A stretch of 46,160 nt of DNA from an uncultured Bacteroidales bacterium (GCA_903945175.1 CAJAUM010000101.1:1-46160); one strand, 5' to 3'; positions 17,255 to 26,166 are shown, numbered from the stretch's first letter. Program-made: numbers and translations. The notes: a model not told the origin generated them from the sequence alone.

Positions 17255-19087
17255 TCACCTTCCAATGCAATATAAATTTTTATCCCCCCTGATGATGATT
17301 TTTCCATCGGCAAAGGCCGGTGTGCAAGAGGATCCTTCACCAAGCGGAGATTCACTGATAACCGAATAATTCTGATCGGCCTTGAAAATGTGCATGACTC
17401 CCTTTTTGTCCAGCAGGAAAACATTCCCCTCCACCAGCATGGGAGAGGCAAAAACCGGGGCCTCGTATTCCTGCTCCCAGTATTTGGTGCCGTTTTTTGC
17501 ATCATAACACACCACGGCCCCGTAACTGGTCACCAGGAACAGGTATTTTTCCGTGGCCAGCGGACTTGGGATGTCGGAAAGCCAATCAGATTCCTCCCAC
17601 AGCAACCTGGGTGTCTCCCCGATCGCAATGGCAGAGAGTTTCGAAAAATCATTGACCGCATATACCACGCCGTCGGCGTAGGCCACACTGGGGCCGACCT
17701 CCCCTGCAATACAATCCATGCGCCACAACTCTTTCCCGCTGGCCGGATTGTAGGAGGCGACGATGGGCTCAGCAGCCAGGATCAGTTCTGTTCTTTTCCC
17801 TGTATTCACAATCACCGGAGAGGCCCATGATATCTTTACACTGCGACTGGTTTGCCATGCCTGTTCCCCGGTTTTTCCCGAAAGCGCCATGACGCTGCCT
17901 GAACCCCGCTGGTCGTACTGGATTATGAGCAGGTCATGATACATGATCAGCGAGGAGGAATGGCCATAGTGGTTTTGCGGAACGCCCAGGTTTTTGGACC
18001 AGATCAGATTGCCTTCCAGGTCGAGGGCAAGGAGATCTCCGTTGGCAAAGAGGGCATAGACCCTGCGGCCATCGGTGGTCATGGTGGGGGCGCAGAAACC
18101 GGTTTCGCTTATGACCTTGGGCTCCTGTCCCGGACTGCCGGGGATCTTCTCCGCGATTTTGCGCCAGATCATTGTTCCGCTGTTCAGATCAAAGCAGTAG
18201 ATCTCACGCTTGGTTGCACTGGCACCGGAAAGATAGATCCTGTCGTTCCAGATAATGGGAGAATTGTACCCGGGAAGGGGGATTTCCGTTTTCCATTTGA
18301 TATTTTTCCCGCTCTTCCCATTCCAGCTGGTTGGAATATTCTTTTGCCAGGCCATTCCAAACCCACCCGGCCCCCTGAAGGATGGAAAATTGGCAGCAAT
18401 TTCCTGAGCGGTAGGATAACCCTCCAGGGCTACTTTTGAAATGCCAAGGGTAGCATTTGTACCTCCGGCTGTATCAGTTGTAAGGCTGTCGGGGGGAGTT
18501 CCTGTGTTTAAAACTCCGGATGGCTGAACGTTTTCAGCATTAATTTCTGATCCAGAAGCATCAGGCCGGACCTTGATTGCTTCTGATGCCACCACGAGAT
18601 TTTTCCCCAGCTCACGGTGCGTCAGAAACACAAGGAGCAGGGAGATGACCACGATGGAGATTCCCGTATAAGCCACCCAGATCCGGTTGATTTTCCGCGT
18701 ATGCCAGAAATCTGTTTTTTCCTCCGTTGGAACGTCCGGCAGGGTTTTTTGCATAAGCTCTGCAGTCTTTAAACAAATGACTACAACCAGAAGGCTGAAA
18801 AACAGGAGATAGCCTCCCATCCGTACCTGCCATTGATTGGTAAAAAAGGCTTTCCGGGCAAGCAGATCCAGCTCTCGGATCTCCTGGCGAAGCGCTTCAT
18901 CCTCCGGATTGCTTTGAACCCTGTCAACCAACGCTTTCAGTGCAGGTGAATTTAACGGATCGGAACGTTTGATCTGAATAAAATTTACAATGATCAGCAC
19001 GCAGAGAACTGTCGCAAAAATGGCGCTTGCCGTGGCAATATTTTGCAATAATTTCCGGGTGGAGGCGGATAATTTCGGGTCGTTCAT
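17255..19087 (-). CDS. Membrane protein with three TM helices and a periplasmic PQQ-type propeller
   Basis: The 610-residue protein starts at MNDPKLSAS (ATG 19085-19087, overlapping the polyferredoxin stop as ATGA). TM helices are at about 17-37, 90-108 and 137-156. A polar linker follows to about residue 240, then a PQQ_2-type beta-propeller to the C-terminus (RGPGGFGMAW, repeats such as IIWNDRIYLSG, RRVYALFANGDLLALDL and VFLLDKKGVMHIF). With the N-terminus inside, the topology puts the propeller in the periplasm. It sits directly after the NosR/NapH-like gene and is translationally coupled to it, suggesting they form a membrane complex. No haem or quinone-binding motif is seen. Confidence 0.82.
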   Translation of the reverse strand: MNDPKLSASTRKLLQNIATASAIFATVLCVLIIVNFIQIKRSDPLNSPALKALVDRVQSNPEDEALRQEIRELDLLARKAFFTNQWQVRMGGYLLFFSLLVVVICLKTAELMQKTLPDVPTEEKTDFWHTRKINRIWVAYTGISIVVISLLLVFLTHRELGKNLVVASEAIKVRPDASGSEINAENVQPSGVLNTGTPPDSLTTDTAGGTNATLGISKVALEGYPTAQEIAANFPSFRGPGGFGMAWQKNIPTSWNGKSGKNIKWKTEIPLPGYNSPIIWNDRIYLSGASATKREIYCFDLNSGTMIWRKIAEKIPGSPGQEPKVISETGFCAPTMTTDGRRVYALFANGDLLALDLEGNLIWSKNLGVPQNHYGHSSSLIMYHDLLIIQYDQRGSGSVMALSGKTGEQAWQTSRSVKISWASPVIVNTGKRTELILAAEPIVASYNPASGKELWRMDCIAGEVGPSVAYADGVVYAVNDFSKLSAIAIGETPRLLWEESDWLSDIPSPLATEKYLFLVTSYGAVVCYDAKNGTKYWEQEYEAPVFASPMLVEGNVFLLDKKGVMHIFKADQNYSVISESPLGEGSSCTPAFADGKIIIRGDKNLYCIGR

Positions 19088-20367
19088 GGTTGCTTTTCCT
19101 CCGTTAATGGGGTAACAGGACAATAATCCACACATCGCGCGCAACTGAAGCACCTTCCTTTATTCGGCGTATAATCCGCCTGGTATAGGTTGACGAGCCG
19201 GCGAGCCAGGATGATCCCGAAAATCAAACCGATAAAACATCCCAGAATCCAGCTTCCGATATAAAACTGCCTGAGAACCCATGCTGCCTCTGAATAAATC
19301 TGGGAAATGGGTTTTCCTGATGATTTAAAGGCGGCAATTTCAAAGGTCTCAGGCTGGCCGATCGATGCTGATGGCTCAAGAAGCGCGGCTGCCAGACGAA
19401 CTTTTCCATTTACGCCAGCCAGGGATTCATGAAGCCGCGATCCGGTATAGCCTCCCAGGATGGTGAAAAAGGGAATCAGCACACAAATCAGGATCAGTTT
19501 TCGCAGGGTAACCGTTCGCTCTTCAGGATTTTTACCTGTGACCGGCATATCGATGGCATCATAGGGGCATGAGTCTTCACACAGCCTGCATTGAATGCAT
19601 GCTGCAGGGGTGATGGTCAAATGGCGCCATGAAAACCGGCTGATCCAGTTGAGCAGGACTCCGTAGGGACAGAGGAAGCGGCAGTAGGGCCGGGCGATAA
19701 AAATACCCGAGATCAGTAAGATTCCAGCGAAAAGGAACATCCCAAGGGAGGCATCAAATCTGAATATTCCAACAAAGGGGTCATACCGGCAGATAATGAA
19801 GTCGGTGCCGGTAGCTGCATAGAGGATGGCCAATCCAAGGTACAGATAGGGAATGGATCCGAGTACGGCATTCAGACGAACACCCATCTTTTGCGGTTTG
19901 AATGAAACCAGATCCTGGATGGCCCCGAAGGGACAAACTCCTGCACAAAACGTGCGGCCGAAAAAGAGGGTAAAGATCAAGGGAAGGATAAAAAACCCGA
20001 TCACTGTCAGCGGTATAACATAAGAACCATCAAACAGGGCCAGTGTTACATTTTGGATGGCTCCGATGGAACAGACGCAACCCTCACGGTAAAAACCAAA
20101 ATAGGCCAAAGAAAAGAGGGATATCCAGAAAACACCCATCCGGGATCGTTTTTTCAATACCAGCCAGGTTATGAAGGAGAGGGCTGCGAAAAGAACAACA
20201 AGGTCGATGATTGCGAGCAATGAAGCCCTGGGCAATGGTTGCAGCGTGTCGGGCTGTACATAGCCCGATTCAAATTCAGGCTTTGGAAAGCGCTGCACTC
20301 CATACGCATTCAGAAACTGAATGGTAAATACAAGGATCAGCATACCGAGTGCAAGGCTCTTTTTCAT
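19084..20367 (-). CDS. NosR/NapH-like membrane polyferredoxin
   Basis: The 427-residue membrane protein begins at MKKSLALGML (ATG 20365-20367), 13 bases after the NapG-like stop; the longer frame is discarded. It has about six TM helices, two CxxxCP motifs on the cytoplasmic edge (C141/C145-P and C229/C233-P), and the segment REGCVCSIGAIQN (C97, C99). It also carries two [4Fe-4S] ferredoxin motifs (C257/260/263/267 and C406/409/412/416). This pattern is shared by NapH, NosR C-termini and RdhC-like proteins, which move electrons between quinol and periplasmic or cytoplasmic partners. No NapA, NosZ or reductive dehalogenase gene is present, so the partner is probably one of the propellers. Function inferred. 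Confidence 0.86.
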   Translation of the reverse strand: MKKSLALGMLILVFTIQFLNAYGVQRFPKPEFESGYVQPDTLQPLPRASLLAIIDLVVLFAALSFITWLVLKKRSRMGVFWISLFSLAYFGFYREGCVCSIGAIQNVTLALFDGSYVIPLTVIGFFILPLIFTLFFGRTFCAGVCPFGAIQDLVSFKPQKMGVRLNAVLGSIPYLYLGLAILYAATGTDFIICRYDPFVGIFRFDASLGMFLFAGILLISGIFIARPYCRFLCPYGVLLNWISRFSWRHLTITPAACIQCRLCEDSCPYDAIDMPVTGKNPEERTVTLRKLILICVLIPFFTILGGYTGSRLHESLAGVNGKVRLAAALLEPSASIGQPETFEIAAFKSSGKPISQIYSEAAWVLRQFYIGSWILGCFIGLIFGIILARRLVNLYQADYTPNKGRCFSCARCVDYCPVTPLTEEKQP

Positions 20368-20380
20368 TCCGGTGATATTG

Positions 20381-20971
20381 TCATTTTTTATCGTTGTTGT
20401 TTTCCTGTCCCGGCTGTTTAAACAGGTAGGGCTGGTCAGCCGGAACACGGCTGAATGCATCTGCCGGGCAATTCCGGGCGATGGCGCACTGGTTGCAGTG
20501 TTCACAGATATTTTGCCTGATCTGCAGTTGCAGTGATCCATTGCCAAAGGCGCCGCATCCCTTCACGCACTTACCGCAGCCGATGCACAAGGGTTCGTCA
20601 ATGGAATATTCAAAAAAGGGATCTTCAATAAATTTTCGCTTGATCGCATTGGTCGGGCACAGTTGATTTTCAGCCCCCGTTGTCAGGGTCTTTGTCCCAG
20701 GCTTAAAATACCCGCCACACAAATCGCAATATCCGCACATGGCGTACACGTGTACGCACTTGACCGCCGAAGGGGTGAGCACGCAATTGGTTGCACAGCG
20801 CCCGCATTGGATACACTTGGCCGGATCGAGCTGCCAGACCGTTTGGCCTGAAATGGCTTTTTTCGCCACAAGGGCAGCCAGTCCTCCTACTCCGATGAGA
20901 ACAGAGGCCCTCACGCCGGTCGCCAGAAACTTTCGCCGGTCAATTTTTGGGTTATTTTCTTTCTCTTCCAT
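20381..20971 (-). CDS. NapG-like four-cluster ferredoxin with Tat-type N-terminus
   Basis: The 196-residue protein begins at MEEKENNPK (ATG 20969-20971). The N-terminal IDRRKFLATGVRASVLIGVG looks like a twin-arginine signal, so the folded protein should go to the periplasm. Four [4Fe-4S] Cys sets are visible: C53/56/59/63; C72/79/82/85 with C105-P; C129/132/135/139; and C156/159/162/168-P. The layout resembles NapG/MauM-type ferredoxins that pass electrons from NapH. It is adjacent to the NosR/NapH-like gene, completing a NapGH-like quinol-oxidising pair. The small Cys4 protein gene overlaps its start. Confidence 0.88.
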   Translation of the reverse strand: MEEKENNPKIDRRKFLATGVRASVLIGVGGLAALVAKKAISGQTVWQLDPAKCIQCGRCATNCVLTPSAVKCVHVYAMCGYCDLCGGYFKPGTKTLTTGAENQLCPTNAIKRKFIEDPFFEYSIDEPLCIGCGKCVKGCGAFGNGSLQLQIRQNICEHCNQCAIARNCPADAFSRVPADQPYLFKQPGQENNNDKK

Positions 20972-21191
20972 GTTCAGGGTTGGTATGTTGCATCCTTGCC
21001 TTCTCAAGGCGATGGTCATCAGCTTCCGGCAATTGGCACCGGTTTGATAAATTGCAATTTCCACAGGCAAACTCCCGCCGGCATCTATCTGCTTTGGTCC
21101 AGCGGTGGATCAAACTGCCACTCAACACAGTCAGCGATGAAAAAATACCGCCCCTCACCAACAAACCTATAAATTGCCTTCTGTTTTGCAT
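20952..21191 (-). CDS. Small Tat-type protein with Cys4 motif
   Basis: The 79-residue protein has an RR-containing N-terminus (MQNRRQFIGLLVRGG) followed by a hydrophobic stretch, so it looks like a Tat signal or a membrane anchor. After it comes C37-x5-C43-x2-C46-x5-C52, four cysteines that could hold a [4Fe-4S] cluster or zinc. The tail is charged and Arg-rich. Its last 20 bases overlap the start of the NapG-like gene. I do not recognise the family, but position and Cys pattern suggest a small electron carrier or maturation factor for the NapGH-like complex. Confidence 0.7.
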   Translation of the reverse strand: MQNRRQFIGLLVRGGIFSSLTVLSGSLIHRWTKADRCRREFACGNCNLSNRCQLPEADDHRLEKARMQHTNPEHGRERK

Positions 21192-21200
21192 GTGAAGCCC

Positions 21201-22172
21201 TCAGTTTTTCATTTTTTCGGTAAAAATCCTGATTTGATTTTTCTCCGGATCAAGCACCAGGATCCGCCCTTTTGAATCAACAGCCAAATCAAGGCCATTT
21301 GTCCCTTCAACAAAGGCACCGGATCCAGCGACCAAACAGCTGAAATCACCATTGGGTTTGTAAATCTTGATGCGTTCTAGCCCCTTTTCACTGGTCACGA
21401 ATGATCCATCTGAACGCAAGGCAAAGTGCGAAGGATTGCAGCAACCGCAAAAGCCTTCGATGCTCATCGAGGCCTTCCCCCACGACGAATTAAGTTCCCC
21501 ATCGGGGTTGTATTGTTCGAAGGAATGTCTTCCGGGATTTACCACCCACAGCTCCCCATTCCGGCCAATCCCCAGGTCAAAATAGGGGCTGGGGATCACG
21601 AACCCGGGAATTCCTCTCTCGGGGTCTTTCTGACCTATCCTGGACAACAGATTTCCGGCCGTATTGTAATGATAAACAATTTTATTTCCTGCATCCGCTA
21701 TATAAACATCATTCCCATTGACAGCAATGGAGGTGATGATCGCATGATCATCGCAACTTTTCCATCTCTTCAAAAACTCTCCTGAGATGGAATAAATCTC
21801 AAGATGGTCCCGCATCCCCAGGTAAATGAGCCCATTGGAGGCCACATGGATGCATTGGGCCGATTCGCCCGTGGTAAACCCACCCAATCGCATTCCTGAC
21901 TGATCAAACAGTTCAACACCTGTATCGCCGGAAATGTAAATATGATCGGACTTGTCGACCACGAGTCCGTGAATTCCTTGCAACCCGGGTTTGATTTGCT
22001 GTGTCTCCGCATATCTCACCATGGATGTATCACATGATTTAAGCGAGTCCATCTGATAGGCATACGGATTAATACGGTTATCCGGTTTTGAAAAGAACAG
22101 ATCCCATCCCATGAATACCACCACAACCAACAACAGGATCAATGCACCGGAGATGATTATTTTTCGGTTCAT
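21201..22172 (-). CDS. Membrane-anchored NHL-repeat propeller with CGCCNP motif
   Basis: The 323-residue protein begins at MNRKIIIS (ATG 22170-22172), 1 base after the upstream propeller stop. A single TM helix (about residues 5-23) anchors it. Six or so NHL-type repeats follow: GIHGLVVDKSDHIYISG, ITSIAVNGNDVYIADAGN, FDLGIGRNGELWVVNPG, HFALRSDGSFVTSEKG and GLDLAVDSKGRILVLDP. Between repeats lies GFCGCCNPSHFA with C242, C244 and C245, suited to metal or cluster binding. Other cysteines are C47, C107, C140 and C279. The protein faces the periplasm. Its gene is between a PQQ propeller and the Tat/ferredoxin genes, so it is probably part of the same redox complex. Confidence 0.82.
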   Translation of the reverse strand: MNRKIIISGALILLLVVVVFMGWDLFFSKPDNRINPYAYQMDSLKSCDTSMVRYAETQQIKPGLQGIHGLVVDKSDHIYISGDTGVELFDQSGMRLGGFTTGESAQCIHVASNGLIYLGMRDHLEIYSISGEFLKRWKSCDDHAIITSIAVNGNDVYIADAGNKIVYHYNTAGNLLSRIGQKDPERGIPGFVIPSPYFDLGIGRNGELWVVNPGRHSFEQYNPDGELNSSWGKASMSIEGFCGCCNPSHFALRSDGSFVTSEKGLERIKIYKPNGDFSCLVAGSGAFVEGTNGLDLAVDSKGRILVLDPEKNQIRIFTEKMKN

Positions 22173-22173
22173 A

Positions 22174-23604
22174 TCATTGTGCTTTAACATTGAGACATAC
22201 CATCTGTTTTGAATCACGAACCAGCATGTATCCTCCGGTGATGGCGATGGGCCCCCAGGAATCCTGTCCGTCCATGATCCGTGCTTTGTCAAGTACCTTA
22301 AATTGTGATGCAGAGACTTTGGCAATGGTCATCTCCCCGTCATCATTGAGGATAAAAAATTTTCCATCGGCCATTACGTAGGGCCCCAACCCGAACCGGT
22401 CTGTTTTGCCACTGTTCATCACCGTCTTTTTACAATCATCTGATTTATAACAGGCGAACTGGTTGCGCAAACCACCGGCATCTTTGGGTAAAATTCCATA
22501 GATATAGCCAGCAGAAAAGATAGGAGTTTGCTGTTCTGAGGCCAATCCCTCCTGCGGTTTGAATTTTTGAAGGAGCTTCACGCTGAATAGCCCTGAACTC
22601 CTGGAAAGTTGCAATAAAGCTGATCCTGCGCCATAGCCTGCTGTGAGGAATATCTTCCCATCGTCGAGTATGACCGGTGACGGAGCCATCACGGAGGGTG
22701 CAAATTCAGTTGACTCCCATAAAACCTGTCCCCGGTCGGCCCCTGAGGCTGAAATGCCGCAAACACCTCCGATAGCAGGATATACAAACATTTTTTTCCC
22801 CAGGAATGTCAACGGCATCACCGAGGAATGTGACATTTTCCAACCTTTCGGATTGGGCGTTTCCCAAAGCTTCTTCCCGGTATTGCAGTCAACGGCAATC
22901 AGCAAGGCATTGCCACCCGTGGCGATGATCGCCGTATCACCGTCCAGCAGCGGACATTGCCCTGTATACCAGAAGGGGATTTCTGTTTTATAGGCTTTTT
23001 CAAGGTCGATTCCCCAAAGGAAATCACCGTTGAGGCGGTTCAGGCACATCACCTGGCATTTCGGGCCAATGGTAAGGATAAATTTCTCATTCACGGCGGG
23101 TACGGTTCTCGAAAGGCCATGATTCCTTTTCAGATGGACACGATATCCGCGACGCCAAAGTTCCAAACCGCTCGACAGGGAAAAGCAACGCAGCTGATCC
23201 GCTTTGGAACCCTCATCATAATCGAGCAGGTACACCTTGCCATTGTAAACGGCCGGAGCGGCGTGCCCTTCGCCAAGGCTGACTTTCCAGAGGATGTCAG
23301 GGCCATTCTTTCCAAACCGATCAATCAGCCGGATCGACTCCCTGCTGATGTTATCAAAATCAGGACCCCGGAAACGGGGCCAGTTGGTACCCGGGAGATC
23401 CTGCTCTGATTTGAAAAATGTAAACTCAGCTCCGATCTGTACTGGTTTTCCCTGGGATATTACTCCCTTCTTCCGATTATCCATCCCGGGCACGGATGTT
23501 TTAAATGATTTTACAGGATCATGAAAAAACCACCAGGCGAGCAGGCCAAAAGCCGACAGGATGAATAAAGGAAGGATATACCTGATCAGAGACTTTTTGG
23601 CCAT
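22174..23604 (-). CDS. Membrane-anchored PQQ-type beta-propeller protein
   Basis: The 476-residue protein has an N-terminal TM anchor (LIRYILPLFILSAFGLLAWWF), then a spacer, then the WPRFRGPDFDN motif that opens these propellers. PQQ_2-like blades follow, such as AVYNGKVYLLDYDE, KLWETPNPKG and KIFLTAGYGAGSALLQL. A WSGFR-like or quinoprotein cofactor site is not visible. It is predicted to be periplasmic and anchored in the inner membrane. It follows its secreted relatives by 21 bases and precedes the NHL gene by 1 base, so all belong to one operon. It may be a scaffold or a ligand sensor; exact function not recognisable. Confidence 0.85.
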   Translation of the reverse strand: MAKKSLIRYILPLFILSAFGLLAWWFFHDPVKSFKTSVPGMDNRKKGVISQGKPVQIGAEFTFFKSEQDLPGTNWPRFRGPDFDNISRESIRLIDRFGKNGPDILWKVSLGEGHAAPAVYNGKVYLLDYDEGSKADQLRCFSLSSGLELWRRGYRVHLKRNHGLSRTVPAVNEKFILTIGPKCQVMCLNRLNGDFLWGIDLEKAYKTEIPFWYTGQCPLLDGDTAIIATGGNALLIAVDCNTGKKLWETPNPKGWKMSHSSVMPLTFLGKKMFVYPAIGGVCGISASGADRGQVLWESTEFAPSVMAPSPVILDDGKIFLTAGYGAGSALLQLSRSSGLFSVKLLQKFKPQEGLASEQQTPIFSAGYIYGILPKDAGGLRNQFACYKSDDCKKTVMNSGKTDRFGLGPYVMADGKFFILNDDGEMTIAKVSASQFKVLDKARIMDGQDSWGPIAITGGYMLVRDSKQMVCLNVKAQ

Positions 23605-23625
23605 AGATGTTTCCTCGATGCGAAC

Positions 23626-24888
23626 CTATTTTTTTTGAATATCATATGCCATCAGCACATCGCCACGCCTGACATAAAGGATTCCGCCTTTGATGGAGGG
23701 ATGGGACCAGCAGGGTCCTTTCCCGCCCGGAACCTTGAAGCTGCTGACAAGATCGAATTTTGCGGGATCAGGATTCAGCAATCCCACATTGCCATTTTTT
23801 TCATCATAAATATAGAGCATGCCGTCGGATGCAATGATGGATCCTTTGGTTTGCCAATTGTGGTCATACCCGGCCTTTCCCGTTTTCCAGTCAATGCTGC
23901 ACCAGTTTCCACGGCTGTTGTCAATCCAGTTTGACCCATAGATATGCCCATCAACCAGTACCACGCCCCCGTGGTGGCAATCAAGCACGGTATCGGTCCA
24001 GGCCAGGGAGATGGTATCGGCATTGTCAGATACTTTAAACATGACCCCAACATGGTTGTAGCCTCCGGTGATGTACAAAAAGCCATCCATAAACAGGGGT
24101 GTGATCGTATTGGTTTTAGGCGCCCCCGGCCATACTTTCACACTTTCCTCAGGTTTGAGCGCCGCATAATTATATTTCCAAAGGATTTTTCCGCTTGCCG
24201 GGTCAACGCCCATGAGGTTGTTTGCCATGATGGTCACAATCACGCGCCGATTGCCAATCCTGATCAGGCGGGGCGAAACATAGCCGCTGGTATCATTCAG
24301 GCTTTCAGATTCCCAAATCGTTTCACCTGTTTTCTTATCCAGCGCCACCATCGATGTGCGTGGTCCGGCCGGTGTATAAATAACCATATTGTCCACCAGC
24401 AAAAGGGATTCACATACGCCCCAATCGCCATAAGCGGCCTCAAACTTCCTGGCGGCATTGAACTTCCAGTTGGTTTTTCCATCGGAGGCATTGATGCTGC
24501 TGATGGTCCCGAGTCCACTAAGAACATAAACGCTTCCATTTTCCAGGGTTGGTGTACAACGTGTTTCGGGGAAGGAGCTGTTCCAGGAGGGGCCGAATGG
24601 AACCTGCCAAAGAATTTCACCCTTTATGGTCATGGATGTCAGATAATCGGTGGAATCCTTCATGCCGGTCACGAATACCCTATTCCCATCTGAAACTGCC
24701 GATGCGTATCCTTTGCCGATTCCTGAAGAGGACCACACAAGCGGTGGGCCCTCCGCGGGCCATACCTTGAGTAAGCCTGATTCAGGATAGGTTCCGTCCC
24801 TTTCCGGTCCGCGCCATTGGGAAATCTCCTGTGAATGAAGAGAGAATGAGGTAACCAGCAAAATAAAAAGTGCAAACAGTTTCTTCAT
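23626..24888 (-). CDS. Secreted PQQ-type beta-propeller protein, paralogue 2
   Basis: The 420-residue protein has a signal peptide (MKKLFALFILLVTSFSLHSQ) and begins its mature part EISQWRGPERDGTY. It is clearly paralogous to the product of the adjacent upstream gene (24895-26112): both share QWRGPxRDGxY and GLLKVWPxxGPxLxW, the same blade order and the ending xVYDLRKK/MAYDIQKK. PQQ_2-type blades are evident, for example VYVLSGLGTISSINASDGKTNWK (shown here only as a run of short repeats of that form) and MLYIYDEKNGNVGLL. It starts 6 bases after the upstream gene. The two likely arose by tandem duplication and may form a heteromer. No catalytic residues can be assigned. Confidence 0.86.
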   Translation of the reverse strand: MKKLFALFILLVTSFSLHSQEISQWRGPERDGTYPESGLLKVWPAEGPPLVWSSSGIGKGYASAVSDGNRVFVTGMKDSTDYLTSMTIKGEILWQVPFGPSWNSSFPETRCTPTLENGSVYVLSGLGTISSINASDGKTNWKFNAARKFEAAYGDWGVCESLLLVDNMVIYTPAGPRTSMVALDKKTGETIWESESLNDTSGYVSPRLIRIGNRRVIVTIMANNLMGVDPASGKILWKYNYAALKPEESVKVWPGAPKTNTITPLFMDGFLYITGGYNHVGVMFKVSDNADTISLAWTDTVLDCHHGGVVLVDGHIYGSNWIDNSRGNWCSIDWKTGKAGYDHNWQTKGSIIASDGMLYIYDEKNGNVGLLNPDPAKFDLVSSFKVPGGKGPCWSHPSIKGGILYVRRGDVLMAYDIQKK

Positions 24889-24894
24889 AAATTT

Positions 24895-26112
24895 TTATTT
24901 TTTCCTGAGATCGTAGACCATGATGGAGCTTCCGTGCCTCACAAACAGCCGGCCATTGTCAATCACCAGATGTGCCCAATGCTGATCGGCGCCAAAGGGA
25001 ACTTTGAATGCACTGACCTTTTTGAAGGAATTGGCCAATGGCTCTGCAAGAACCACCTCCCCGTTATCCCCGTACAAATACAACATTCCATCAGCAAAGA
25101 TGATGTTTCCCCGTCCGGTAATTTTTTCCCCGAACATTTTTGTTCCCGTTTTCCAATCGAGGCAGTACCAGGCTTTCCCTGAATCATCCGAACCGAAAAT
25201 CTTTCCATTTACCAGCACAAATCCACCCATCCGGTTATCAATATCTGTATTTCGCCAAAGCTCCTGAACAGCGGTTCCGTCTTCTGAAACCTTCAGCATC
25301 ACGCCCCCTTTTCCATAACCGGAAACACAGTAAAGCATTCCCGCATGAAAGAGCGGAGTATTTGCATGAACAGAGTATTTATTTGGCTGATCATGACTCC
25401 ACAATAATTTTCCGTTTGACGCGTCGATCCCCAGGATCGAATTGGCTGTCTGCGTCACCAGGATGTGACGGCTGGCCAGTTTAATCAGAGCCGGGGAACC
25501 ATAGGCGCTTGATTCGCCTTTGCCGCTGCTTTTCCAGATCAGCTTTCCTGTATTCGGATCCAGCGCAACCACATTGAACTCCGCTCCTCCCACAGTACAA
25601 AAGAGTTTATTTCCATCGATCAGCAGGTTTTCCGTCACGCCCCATTTGATGTTGGGGCCCTGGTAATCTTTCAGCATATCAACACTCCAGATAAAATCTC
25701 CGTTATCGGCCCTCCTGCATACAAGCTTACCGAAGCCGCTGTACTGGTAAATCTTCCCGTTTGAAATGAGCGGTGTGCTTCGCACCCCCGGCCAGCTTTC
25801 AGTCCATTCCTCTCCGTATGGGACTTTCCATAATAAGTTGCCTTTAAAGTCAAAACAGAAGAGATAGCCAATGCCCTCGAGAATTCCGGCTGTATAGATC
25901 CTGTCGGTGGTTACAGCGGCTGATGCATGTCCCTCCCCTAAACCATCGAAATGCCACAGCAGTGCCGGACCATTTTCCGGCCAGACCTTTAACAATCCGG
26001 TTTCATTGTAAATACCATCACGGTTGGGACCACGCCATTGAGCCAGATCCTGGGACAAGAGATAATTATTTAGAAGGGAAACACAAATCAGTAAAAACAA
26101 GGGTTTTTTCAT
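24895..26112 (-). CDS. Secreted PQQ-type beta-propeller protein, paralogue 1
   Basis: The 405-residue protein starts at MKKPLFLLICV (ATG 26110-26112), since the longer frame lacks a signal sequence at its front. The signal peptide ends near NYLLSQ. The mature part opens QWRGPNRDGIY and has blades such as RIYTAGILEGIGYLF, KIYQYSGFGKLVC and MLYLYGDNGEVVLAEP. It is the first propeller of the long minus-strand cluster and lies 54 bases behind the guanine deaminase gene. It may therefore be co-transcribed with it. A role in substrate binding or as a periplasmic redox scaffold is inferred from neighbours, not from catalytic residues. Confidence 0.86.
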   Translation of the reverse strand: MKKPLFLLICVSLLNNYLLSQDLAQWRGPNRDGIYNETGLLKVWPENGPALLWHFDGLGEGHASAAVTTDRIYTAGILEGIGYLFCFDFKGNLLWKVPYGEEWTESWPGVRSTPLISNGKIYQYSGFGKLVCRRADNGDFIWSVDMLKDYQGPNIKWGVTENLLIDGNKLFCTVGGAEFNVVALDPNTGKLIWKSSGKGESSAYGSPALIKLASRHILVTQTANSILGIDASNGKLLWSHDQPNKYSVHANTPLFHAGMLYCVSGYGKGGVMLKVSEDGTAVQELWRNTDIDNRMGGFVLVNGKIFGSDDSGKAWYCLDWKTGTKMFGEKITGRGNIIFADGMLYLYGDNGEVVLAEPLANSFKKVSAFKVPFGADQHWAHLVIDNGRLFVRHGSSIMVYDLRKK

Positions 26113-26166
26113 GGGAGTCAGGGTTATGGGTTCGGGTGAATTATTAGCATCAAGCGCCACGGTTTT

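Noticed and set aside
19084-20971. Periplasmic nitrate reductase (nap) or nitrous oxide reductase (nos) operon
   Set aside because: Only NapG/NapH- or NosR-like ferredoxins are present. NapA, NapB, NosZ, NosD and cytochrome c genes are absent.
22174-26112. PQQ-dependent alcohol dehydrogenases
   Set aside because: The propellers are short and lack the vicinal Cys pair, catalytic Asp region and cytochrome domain. No pqq biosynthesis genes are seen.
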